A stretch of 64,000 nucleotides of DNA. It comes from Deltaproteobacteria bacterium. GTDB lineage: Bacteria > Desulfobacterota > Syntrophorhabdia > Syntrophorhabdales > Syntrophorhabdaceae. The DNA lies in the NCBI GenBank assembly GCA_029553295.1, contig JAKPCK010000141.1, positions 1-64,000 on the forward strand, given 5' to 3'. Positions 57,254 to 64,000 of the stretch are shown one piece after another (the stretch's first letter is position 1; the number at the start of each line of letters is the position of its first letter). The position numbers and the translations under genes were made by a program. The notes under the pieces are model-generated. The model did no database searches, was not told where the DNA came from, and saw only the letters and a list, made by a program, of their open reading frames with translations.

Positions 57254-58570
57254 TCATATGGATTTTAATTTTGTCTCTATCTTTTCAACAATAGTTTTCA
57301 GGTCACTTTTCCACTTTATCTCCTCTTCGATCTTCTTTATAGAGTGTATTATAGTGGAATGGTCTTTTCCCCCAAATTTATTACCTATGTCAACTAGGGA
57401 GCTATCAGTGAGTTTACGGGCAAGATAGATTGCTATCTGACGGGTAAGCATAATAGATTTTGTCCTCTTGTTCGATTTTATATCAGAGGATTTTATATTA
57501 AAATACGATGATACCTCTTTTATTATGGATTCTATGGTAATCTCCTTGTTCTTTTCCTTTATGATATGCCCCATAACCTCACTGGCAAGCTTTATATCTA
57601 TGGGTGTGTTATGAAGGGATGCATAGGCACCTATGCGTATTAAGGCACCCTCAAGGGACCTCACACTGTTTTCTGCCCTGGACGCTATATAAAAAGCTAC
57701 ATCCAGAGGGAGCTGGATGTTTTCTATCTCTGCCTTTTTATTTAAGATAGCCACCTTTGTCTCTATATCCGGCGGTTGTATATCTGCGATGAGTCCCCAT
57801 TCAAACCGGGAACGGAGCCTCTCCTCTATGTTTTCTAAATCCCTTGGAAATTTATCACAGGTTACTACAACCTGTTTCATATTATCATACAGTGTATTGA
57901 AGGTATGAAAGAACTCCTCCTGTGTCCTGTCTTTTCCTGCTATAAACTGTATATCGTCTATCAAAAGCACATCCATCTTCCTGAATCTATTTCTGAATTC
58001 ATCCATCTTACTATACTTTAGGGAATTAATAAGCTCGTTGGTGAAGACCTCTGCAGTAATATAACATATATGTTCAGGGCTAACACCACTATGTTTTATC
58101 AGAAAATTACCTATGGCATTTAAGAGATGGGTCTTGCCAAGCCCTACACCACCGTATATAAAAAGGGGATTATATGTCTTGCCCGGGTTTGTAGCCACTG
58201 CAAGACAAGCTGCATTGGCAAACTGGTTGCATGAACCTACAACAAATGTCTCGAATGTATATTTGGGATTAAAGAGGTTGTATGTGCTCTTTTTTACAAC
58301 AAAGTCCTTCTTTATATCCCCATTTTTTTCTTCTTTGGCTGTAATATATTCCATCTTCACATCCTGGCCAACAGTGTCTTTTATTATAGCGAGGAGTATA
58401 GGTTCAAAATTTTTTATAACCCAGTCTTTAAAAAACTCATTAGGGACAACCACAGAGAATATACCCTCTTTATATCCTGAAAACTTTATGGGTTCTATCC
58501 ATGTCTTAAAGCTGTCCTGGCTTATGATGCTGGCTACCTTTGGTTTTATTTGTTGGAGAAGATCCGCCAT
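57254..58570 (-). CDS. dnaA: Chromosomal replication initiator DnaA
   Basis: 438 residues. Domain I, a short linker, the AAA+ domain (FIYGGVGLGKTHLLNAIGN and LLIDDIQFIAGKD, LRSRFEWGLIADIQPPD) and domain IV with the DNA-contact motif FGGKDHSTIIHSIKKIE are all present. It is followed by dnaN after a 118 bp gap that holds a GTGGATTCA sequence only distantly like a DnaA box. Confidence 0.97.
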   Translation of the reverse strand: MADLLQQIKPKVASIISQDSFKTWIEPIKFSGYKEGIFSVVVPNEFFKDWVIKNFEPILLAIIKDTVGQDVKMEYITAKEEKNGDIKKDFVVKKSTYNLFNPKYTFETFVVGSCNQFANAACLAVATNPGKTYNPLFIYGGVGLGKTHLLNAIGNFLIKHSGVSPEHICYITAEVFTNELINSLKYSKMDEFRNRFRKMDVLLIDDIQFIAGKDRTQEEFFHTFNTLYDNMKQVVVTCDKFPRDLENIEERLRSRFEWGLIADIQPPDIETKVAILNKKAEIENIQLPLDVAFYIASRAENSVRSLEGALIRIGAYASLHNTPIDIKLASEVMGHIIKEKNKEITIESIIKEVSSYFNIKSSDIKSNKRTKSIMLTRQIAIYLARKLTDSSLVDIGNKFGGKDHSTIIHSIKKIEEEIKWKSDLKTIVEKIETKLKSI

Positions 58571-58715
58571 TTCTTAGACCACTTTAAACATCTTTTCAAC
58601 ATATGTGGAAAACTTTAGGTTTCCTAAGGGTAAGATTAATATAAAACATAATAATATAAAAAAGACTCAAATTCAACTCTTTTTAGATAAAACTTAAAGG
58701 CCGTATACTCTAAGG
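58571..58715. other. Candidate replication origin region upstream of dnaA
   Basis: A 145 bp gap with a near-palindrome TTTTCAACATATGTGGAAAA (58593-58612). Its right arm on the minus strand, TTTTCCACA, differs from the DnaA box TTATCCACA by one base; the left arm, TTTTCAACA, is weaker. An AT-rich run (58632-58660) could serve as unwinding element. The gap is short for a full origin, and no other good boxes are seen. Confidence 0.35.
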
Positions 58716-59165
58716 CTATAAGACACTGCGATAACCTATAATAGATTTTTTCCAGTAAGGATCTTCGGTGTTGTCTATTGCCACACCCCTTGAGCTCGAG
58801 GCATGGATAAACTCGTTCCTGTTGAGCATTATCCCGGAATGGAGGGCTTTTTTAATCCTGAAGATTACAATATCCCCGGGTCTTATGTTATATCTGCCTA
58901 TACTATAGCCAACCTTCATAAGGCCCTCTGTATTCACAGGTAATATTATCCCCCATCTTTTATATACATAATAGATAAACCCGCTACAGTCAAAGGCATC
59001 GGGCCCTTTAGCCCCGCTTCTATATGGCTTCCCATGCATCTCTACAGCTGTTCTTACGATATTGTTCCTTAACTGTAAATCCTGGTCATATATCTTAACC
59101 TGTTTCGGGGCACACCCGGCCAAGATCATTAGGGCTATAAAAAATAAGAAAAGATATCTCTTCAA
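58716..59165 (-). CDS. NlpC/P60-family (C40) lipoprotein peptidase
   Basis: 149 residues from TTG 59165, chosen because it follows the upstream stop directly and AAGGGG lies 8 bases before it; a longer start at 59228 would overlap the phosphatase by 61 bp. The signal ends in LAGC (Cys18). The catalytic Cys60 is in DAFDCSGFIYYVY, with His in LHSGIML and FIHASS. Such enzymes cut murein peptide cross-links. It lies just upstream of dnaA, same direction. Confidence 0.88.
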   Translation of the reverse strand: MKRYLFLFFIALMILAGCAPKQVKIYDQDLQLRNNIVRTAVEMHGKPYRSGAKGPDAFDCSGFIYYVYKRWGIILPVNTEGLMKVGYSIGRYNIRPGDIVIFRIKKALHSGIMLNRNEFIHASSSRGVAIDNTEDPYWKKSIIGYRSVL

Positions 59166-59167
59166 AA

Positions 59168-59821
59168 TCAACCCCTTGCATCCATGTATCTCTTCAGAAC
59201 CTCTTTTGCCTGAAAAAGAGACCCGCATCTTATAAACCCTTCTCCCTCTTCAATACCATCTAAGCCCTCTATCAATCTTATGCCAACACCAACAGACTCG
59301 AATAGCCCCCCATCGCCCTCCCCATCACCAATGGCACAGGCCTGGTTTTTTTTAAGGCCAAGACCCTCCAGGACCTCTTTAACATATCGGTCCTTTTTAT
59401 TGTATTCCACACGGACCCTTGTCTTGCCTGTTAGAAAACCATTATCTGACAGGAGTTCATTGGATATGGCCATATCTATACCCAGCTCGCCCCTTACCCT
59501 CTCCACAACCATAGAAAGCCCTGTAGATACTATCACCGTATATATATCCATGGATTTCAAGAAATCTACAAACCCCTGGGCATAGTCCTGATAATCTATA
59601 TCCCTTACAATATTCCATATCTTCTCTGTAGATATACCCCTCCACAGGATGGCGTCTCTTTCACAGAATTCCTGGTAGCTAATCTTACCAGCCCTGAAAA
59701 GCTCCTGATACCTATCTGCCATATTATCCCAGATGTTAAGCCTTCGATGGAGGTATTCCCAGCTACTCTTTACCTTTGTAAGCGTGCCGTCACAATCTAT
59801 AAATGCCACCCTTATATCCAT
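59168..59821 (-). CDS. HAD-superfamily (SerB-like, subfamily IB) phosphatase
   Basis: 217 residues. AFIDCDGTLT holds the nucleophile Asp9 and acid Asp11; VIVSTGLSMVVERV, KKDRYVKEVLEG and AIGDGEGDGGLFE supply the Ser, Lys and Asp of motifs II-IV. The order matches phosphoserine phosphatase-like HAD-IB enzymes, but the substrate is not certain. Probably co-transcribed with the lipoprotein peptidase. Confidence 0.88.
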   Translation of the reverse strand: MDIRVAFIDCDGTLTKVKSSWEYLHRRLNIWDNMADRYQELFRAGKISYQEFCERDAILWRGISTEKIWNIVRDIDYQDYAQGFVDFLKSMDIYTVIVSTGLSMVVERVRGELGIDMAISNELLSDNGFLTGKTRVRVEYNKKDRYVKEVLEGLGLKKNQACAIGDGEGDGGLFESVGVGIRLIEGLDGIEEGEGFIRCGSLFQAKEVLKRYMDARG

Positions 59822-59893
59822 AGATTCTTTATAACATACAAAAAATAAGAAAATCTATCCCAATGGACAATAGAAATTCATCTTCCATGAATC

Positions 59894-59922
59894 AAGACCT
59901 TTGCACATTTTGTAAAGGTCTT
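59894..59922. repeat. REP-like palindrome AAGACCTTTGCA / TGTAAAGGTCTT
   Basis: A 12 bp stem with one G-T wobble (59894-59905 with 59911-59922) and loop CATTT. It lies in the divergent gap between the phosphatase and amidohydrolase genes, 14 bp before the latter, so it could also affect its expression. Same family as 19600-19637. Confidence 0.8.
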
Positions 59923-59936
59923 ATATAATATTGTCC

Positions 59937-60770
59937 ATGGACATAATGGACTGTCATACCCATATATTCCCACCAGAGGTTATATCAGACCGGGAGGTGA
60001 CAATATCTAAGGACAAGAGGTTCGCAGCCATTTATGGGGGTTCAAAGGAGAGGCTTATAGATGCCCAGGGCCTTATAAAATACATGGATGATAATAATAT
60101 AGCCGGCTGCATTGCCTGTGGGTTTCCCTTTATGGACAGGGGCTTACTTAAACTATCCAATGATTACATAATAGAGGCATCAAGACTTGATGCAAGGATC
60201 ATACCATTTATAGCATGTGATCTGGATAAAAGGGCGTTGTCCGTCAAAGAGATAGAGAGATGCTACAAAAAAGGTGCAAAAGGTATAGGCGAGATAGGGG
60301 TCTATGAAAAAGGACTGGGGGAAGGGGAGCTAAAGGGGCTTGAGCATGTGGCAAATATAGCGGAAGAGGTAGGTATACCAATAATTATCCATGTCAATGA
60401 ACAGGTTGGCCACATCTATAACGGCAAGATCCCAATAGATTTTGTTGCCCTGACAGATTTTATAAAAAGACACCCCTTTCTGAAGATCGTGCTTGCCCAC
60501 CTCGGGGGAGGGCTTTGTTTCTATGAAATTATGCCTGAGATAAAAGATATTTTCAGGAATGTCTACTATGATACCGCTGCCCTGCCTTTTATATATTCAG
60601 CGGAGATTTACAGGTACATAGAGGCCTTTATCTCTAAAAAGGTGCTTTTTGGGACAGACTACCCGCTTTTGGGTCCAAGGCGATACATGCATGCTATAGA
60701 ACTTATGGGAAAAGAGGCACAGGGAGATATACTCTTTATGAATGCCAGGAGGTTTCTTGGGAGAGGTTGA
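59937..60770 (+). CDS. Amidohydrolase_2/TatD-like metal-dependent hydrolase
   Basis: 277 residues from ATG 59937; a TTG two codons upstream is open. MDIMDCHTHIFPPE holds the HxH metal pair, IIIHVNEQVGHIYNGKIP and IVLAHLGGG further His ligands, and LFGTDYPLLG the late Asp. The TIM-barrel family includes hydrolases and decarboxylases such as ACMSD. Substrate unknown. The ribosome binding site is poor. Confidence 0.85.
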   Translation: MDIMDCHTHIFPPEVISDREVTISKDKRFAAIYGGSKERLIDAQGLIKYMDDNNIAGCIACGFPFMDRGLLKLSNDYIIEASRLDARIIPFIACDLDKRALSVKEIERCYKKGAKGIGEIGVYEKGLGEGELKGLEHVANIAEEVGIPIIIHVNEQVGHIYNGKIPIDFVALTDFIKRHPFLKIVLAHLGGGLCFYEIMPEIKDIFRNVYYDTAALPFIYSAEIYRYIEAFISKKVLFGTDYPLLGPRRYMHAIELMGKEAQGDILFMNARRFLGRG

Positions 60771-61320
60771 CTGGGACAGGCGATACAGGGAGGGTTTTTA
60801 CAATGGGGTTCTGGAGCCCCATGATTTGATTAAGAGATTCTATCATGAGATACCAAAAGGGGTTGTTATAGATATTGCCATGGGCACAGGCAGGGACGCT
60901 GCTTTTTTGTCTGCCAAGGGCTATAACGTTATAGGTATTGAAAAATCAAGAGAGGCCATCAAGGTCTTTCAAAGGGAGTTTGGGGGACATCACAGCGAGG
61001 TATCCTGTATAATAGGCGATGCAGATTTTCTACCTTTTAGAGATAATATTGCCCAGGGGGTAGTTGTTTTCTATTTTCTCATCAGGGGGATAATGGGTGA
61101 TATAAAGGCCATGTTAAAAAAAGGCGGCATACTTATATACGAGACCTTCCTTAAAAGGCAGAACACTATAGATAGGTGGCGAAATCCTGAATATCTCCTA
61201 AACGATGGTGAGCTATACAGCTATTTTTCCGACCTTGAACTTCTGTTCTATGAAGAGGTAATATCAAGGGCAGGAAAAAAGGACAAGGCCATAGCAAGAT
61301 TTGTAGGGAGGAAGATATGA
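60757..61320 (+). CDS. Class I SAM-dependent methyltransferase (TehB/UbiE-like)
   Basis: About 187 residues. The start is probably TTG 60757, 4 bases after AGGAGG, within the end of the amidohydrolase gene; ATG 60742 is also open. DWDRRYREGFYNG, then VVIDIAMGTGRDAAFLSAKG is the SAM-binding loop, and IGDADFLPFRDNIAQGVVVFY the second part. Substrate unknown, though TehB-like enzymes methylate small toxic ions. It overlaps the following gene by 4 bases. Confidence 0.82.
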   Translation: MGEVDWDRRYREGFYNGVLEPHDLIKRFYHEIPKGVVIDIAMGTGRDAAFLSAKGYNVIGIEKSREAIKVFQREFGGHHSEVSCIIGDADFLPFRDNIAQGVVVFYFLIRGIMGDIKAMLKKGGILIYETFLKRQNTIDRWRNPEYLLNDGELYSYFSDLELLFYEEVISRAGKKDKAIARFVGRKI

Positions 61321-61934
61321 TAGTAGAATGGGATCCTAAAAGGCCGAGAAAAAAGATCACAGAGCTTATCAAAAACACACTGCTCGAGGGCGGGGTTATT
61401 GCATATCCAACAGACACATTCTATGGTATGGGCTGCGACCTATTTAATATAAAGGCCATAAGGCGTCTTTATCAGATAAAGAGGCTAAACAGCAAGAGGC
61501 CCATGAGTATAATATGTAATGATTTCAAAGAGATAAGCACTTACGGTGTAATCAGTGACTTTGCCTTTAATATCTTGAGGGGTTGTCTGCCAGGTCCGTA
61601 TACATTTGTATTAAAGGCAAAAAAGATAATGCCCAAGCTCCTTATGACAGAAAAAAAAGAGGTGGGTATAAGGGTTCCAGACCACCCTGTGCCTGTAGGG
61701 GTTGCGCACCTCATTGAGAGGCCCATTATTAACACCAGCGCAAGGATTGCCGGGGAAGAGATACTTACAGACCCGAAACAGATAGAAAGACTGTTTAAGG
61801 GCAGCGTTGATGTGGTCATAGACGGCGGTATCATAATCGGTGAACCCTCAACCATTATAAGACTGGTGGACGATAAGGTAGAGGTGCTAAGGGAGGGTAA
61901 GGGGGTCTTTATATATCCACCTCACCAGAGGTAG
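61317..61934 (+). CDS. Threonylcarbamoyl-AMP synthase-family protein (YrdC/Sua5)
   Basis: 205 residues. GGVIAYPTDTFYGMGCDL, KRLNSKRPMSII, LPGPYTFVLKA and VGIRVPDHPV are the classical YrdC motifs. It makes threonylcarbamoyl-AMP for tRNA t6A37, or is the YciO paralogue: the window cannot tell. No Sua5 C-terminal domain is present. Its 3' end overlaps the convergent FmdB gene by 26 bases. Confidence 0.92.
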   Translation: MIVEWDPKRPRKKITELIKNTLLEGGVIAYPTDTFYGMGCDLFNIKAIRRLYQIKRLNSKRPMSIICNDFKEISTYGVISDFAFNILRGCLPGPYTFVLKAKKIMPKLLMTEKKEVGIRVPDHPVPVGVAHLIERPIINTSARIAGEEILTDPKQIERLFKGSVDVVIDGGIIIGEPSTIIRLVDDKVEVLREGKGVFIYPPHQR

Positions 61935-62262
61935 AATCCCCGGAACACTCGGCTGCCATGGCCTCCTCTATGGACTCTTCAAAGCCCTCGCCCAGCTCAT
62001 CGCCCAGCTCCCTGCCCATTTTCTTCATGAACCTCTCTATGCTCCTTGGGTCGTTCTCATCAAGACCGGAGAGATTGGACGGGTCGAGGAGACTCTCCAT
62101 CCTCTTTTCCTCACCCCTTATAACCGCCACCCTTGAGATTATGCGCACCACATCACGACTACCGCATGCCTTGCAAAATGGCTCTATCTCCTCTGTGGTC
62201 CTCAAGAGCAGAAAAGACGATATCTTTTTGCACCCCCTACACTGATATTCATATATAGGCAT
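61909..62262 (-). CDS. FmdB-family zinc ribbon protein
   Basis: 117 residues. MPIYEYQCRGCKK and FCKACGS give the CxxC...CxxC zinc ribbon. A long acidic tail (IERFMKKMGRELGDELGEGF...) follows, common in deltaproteobacterial members. Function is unknown; a regulatory role has been proposed for the family. Confidence 0.87.
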   Translation of the reverse strand: MPIYEYQCRGCKKISSFLLLRTTEEIEPFCKACGSRDVVRIISRVAVIRGEEKRMESLLDPSNLSGLDENDPRSIERFMKKMGRELGDELGEGFEESIEEAMAAECSGDSTSGEVDI

Positions 62263-62518
62263 ATTTGACCCTTAAATGATTTAATTATCAAGACCCATTA
62301 GAGGGCCTCATACTATGGAAATGTAACCCTGACCTAGCAGGATTTGCAAGTATTATAATCACTTTTTACGCACCTTTCAATGCGTTATATAGGGCCATGA
62401 CAGGCCAAGGTTGCAACAAGACCTTTATTTTTCTCTATATTGGGTGTATATTTCCAAAAGAAACCAATTAGCCATATACCCAAATAAAAGGTGGGGCACG
62501 AAAAAAAGGGGGGGCAAA
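62263..62518 (+). other. Long 5' gap before the metallo-beta-lactamase gene with possible RNA structure
   Basis: 255 bp without a gene between divergent starts. Inverted segments are GGCC-ATGACA-GGCC (62392-62405), AAGGT...ACCTT followed by TATTTTT (62408-62431, a weak terminator shape), and TTGGGTGTATAT...ATATACCCAA (62439-62483). It does not match a riboswitch class that I know. Confidence 0.3.
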
Positions 62519-63484
62519 ATGAAGGTCTATTTCTGGGGGACAAAGGGCTCACTTCCATCATCGTCTTTAGCAGAAGAGATACAGAGAAAGATTTTTTTTG
62601 CCATTAAGGAATCAATGGCATATGACCTCAAAACCGATTCAGACATAGAGGCATTTATAAAAGAGCACCTCCCATTTTATATAAAAGGCAGTTATGGCAC
62701 AAATACATCGTGTATAGAGATTAAAGGCGGAAATGAGTATGTATTATGTGATGCAGGGACAGGCATCAGGGATTTTGGTAACCGCCTCATAAAAAATAAG
62801 GCAGCAAAAAAAGACAGACAACCCGATACATTCCACATATTTCTGTCCCATCTCCACTGGGACCATATCCACGGCTTTCCATTCTTTACCCCTGCATATA
62901 TACTAGGCAACAGGATAAATATATACGGCTTTCATGAAAATATAGGGGATGCCTTTGAGGCACAGCAGTCACAGCCGTTTTTCCCTGTGCCCCTGAGATA
63001 TATGAGTGCAGATATAAGATTCTCAACACTTGAGCCTGACAGGGAGTATCACATTGCCGGGCTTGGGGTCAGGGGGTTTAAACAAGACCACCCCGGGGTC
63101 TCCTATGGCTACAGGTTTGAAAGGGAAGGAAAGGCTATAGTATATTCCAGTGACTGCGAGCACAGAGAGGGCATTGAAAGGGATGACTATGTATTTCTCA
63201 ATTTCTTCAGGGACGCAGACCTCCTGATATTTGATGCCCAGTATTCCCTCCTCGATGCCATATATACAAAGGAGAACTGGGGCCACTCCAACAACATAAT
63301 AGCCGTAGAACTGAGCGTCAAGGCAGGGGTTAAAAGACTGTGTATGTTTCACAATGAGCCTACATGCGATGACAGGAGTCTATGGGACTTTCTCGAGGAT
63401 ACGAGAAAATACCTCCGCCTCTACGATGAATCATATCCCCTGATTATAGACCTGGCATATGATGGGATGGAGATAGAGGTTTAG
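62519..63484 (+). CDS. Metallo-beta-lactamase fold hydrolase
   Basis: 321 residues from ATG 62519, with AAAGGGGGGG upstream; the longer frame from 62411 lacks support. LSHLHWDHIHGFPFF gives His111, His113, Asp115 and His116. YSSDCEHREG supplies the bridging Asp and HNEPTCDD the late His. GTNTSCIEIKG near residue 60 is typical of the PhnP/cyclic-phosphodiesterase-like branch. Substrate unknown. Its end overlaps the convergent dehydrogenase by 41 bases. Confidence 0.87.
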   Translation: MKVYFWGTKGSLPSSSLAEEIQRKIFFAIKESMAYDLKTDSDIEAFIKEHLPFYIKGSYGTNTSCIEIKGGNEYVLCDAGTGIRDFGNRLIKNKAAKKDRQPDTFHIFLSHLHWDHIHGFPFFTPAYILGNRINIYGFHENIGDAFEAQQSQPFFPVPLRYMSADIRFSTLEPDREYHIAGLGVRGFKQDHPGVSYGYRFEREGKAIVYSSDCEHREGIERDDYVFLNFFRDADLLIFDAQYSLLDAIYTKENWGHSNNIIAVELSVKAGVKRLCMFHNEPTCDDRSLWDFLEDTRKYLRLYDESYPLIIDLAYDGMEIEV

Positions 63485-64000
63485 TATATATCCCACTTTT
63501 TGAACGGCCCTTTTTTGCCTCAGGGTTTACACAATAAAGCGGTTTTTTCCCTCCAATACCCAGCAAGAGGTTTTTTGCTGCTATGTGGGCCATCATCCTC
63601 CTTGTCTCTGAGGTAGCACTGCCTATGTGGGGCAGGAGGACCACATTGTCAAGTCCTATAAGGGGGTTATCCATCTGGATGGGCTCTTTCTGGAAGACAT
63701 CAAGCCCTGCACCGGCTATCCAGCCCTCTTTTAGTGCCCTTGCGAGAGACGCCTCATCTACAGTTGCCCCCCTTGATGTATTTATAAGGATGGCATCCCT
63801 CTTCATAAGCCTCAGGCGCCCCTCATCTATAATATGATAGGTGTCCTTGGTCAGGGGCGTATGGATGGTGACAAAATCAGACCGTTTAAGGAGGGTATCT
63901 AAAGTGGCATATCTAACGCCGAGCCTTTTTTCCTCATCACGGGGTATCCTTGTCCTGCTGTTATAAAGGACATTCATGTTAAACCCCTTAGCCCTTTTTG
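63444..64000 (-). CDS. D-2-hydroxyacid dehydrogenase, partial (N-terminus outside window)
   Basis: The frame is open to the window edge; KRAKGFNMNVLYNSR just inside it is the Rossmann-adjacent segment of glyoxylate/hydroxypyruvate reductases, so at least 140 residues lie beyond. LINTSRGATVDEASL, GAGLDVFQKEP and VVLLPHIGSAT carry the Glu-His relay. It reduces a 2-oxoacid with NAD(P)H. The last residues lie antisense to the metallo-beta-lactamase gene. Confidence 0.9.
   Translation of the reverse strand, partial: KRAKGFNMNVLYNSRTRIPRDEEKRLGVRYATLDTLLKRSDFVTIHTPLTKDTYHIIDEGRLRLMKRDAILINTSRGATVDEASLARALKEGWIAGAGLDVFQKEPIQMDNPLIGLDNVVLLPHIGSATSETRRMMAHIAAKNLLLGIGGKKPLYCVNPEAKKGRSKSGIYTKPLSPSHHMPGL

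Noticed and set aside
62331-62345. Further copy of the AGCAGGATGGT repeat block
   Set aside because: Only AGCAGGAT matches and no GTCTATAG-type patch follows.

Overview
The window looks like a chromosomal segment of a Gram-negative, strictly anaerobic bacterium, most likely a Desulfobacterota/deltaproteobacterial-type syntroph or sulfate-reducer relative (inference). The supporting genes are LpxC and an autotransporter (outer membrane), a tetraheme cytochrome c3, System II cytochrome c maturation (ResB/CcsA), many ferredoxin-linked 2-oxoacid oxidoreductase genes and SelA. Codon use is biased to ATA (Ile) and AGG/AGA (Arg) in almost every gene. Genes are tightly packed, with frequent 1-30 bp overlaps.

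Layout. 0-7.5 kb (minus strand): a small acidic protein, a kexin-like subtilase autotransporter with a decayed partial copy of itself 0.6 kb upstream, small hypotheticals, an RluD-type pseudouridine synthase and selA. 7.5-18.2 kb (plus strand): a stand-alone type-2 trpB preceded by a complete transcription attenuator (17-codon leader peptide with three consecutive Trp codons, antiterminator, terminator). It is followed by a class I aminotransferase and an eight-gene oxidoreductase block. That block contains a degenerate IorA-like protein, a four-subunit gamma-delta-alpha-beta 2-oxoacid:ferredoxin oxidoreductase, a CooF-like four-cluster ferredoxin, an FAD/NAD oxidoreductase and a complete IorA. 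It suggests arylpyruvate or arylglyoxylate oxidation linked through ferredoxin and a flavoprotein to NAD(P), physically next to tryptophan synthesis or salvage.

18-35 kb: glycosyltransferase, dodecin, HD-GYP protein, MFS transporter, sugar aminotransferase, truA, ferritin-like protein, two peptidases around proS, a 24-residue lysine-rich microprotein with strong signals, NifU-like protein, Hsp20, a radical SAM enzyme, an orphan release-factor-like protein and RecD2. 35.5-39.9 kb: signalling genes, namely a response regulator fused to an adenylate cyclase, a RelA/SpoT enzyme overlapping it, and a response regulator fused to LpxC. 40-41.5 kb: a BglII/BstYI-like restriction-modification pair with foreign codon use beside tRNA-Pro(CGG). 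41.8-44.7 kb: cytochrome c3, ResB, CcsA and an HU/IHF protein.

44.7-59.8 kb: an unbroken minus-strand block running dnaA-dnaN-gyrB-coaE-rho-rpmE-prfA-prmC-murA-hisD-hisG-hisB-HDAC-like, with a candidate origin upstream of dnaA. Beyond 59.9 kb transcription switches mostly to the plus strand (amidohydrolase, methyltransferase, YrdC-family protein, metallo-beta-lactamase protein). The window ends inside a D-2-hydroxyacid dehydrogenase gene.

Two dispersed intergenic repeat families recur: a REP-like palindrome built on AAGACCTTTGC/GCAAAGGTCTT, and patches of GTCTATAGTCTG-type sequence. No CRISPR array, rRNA or transposase was seen. Only 7498-7870 exceeds 300 bases without a conventional gene, and it holds the trp leader region.
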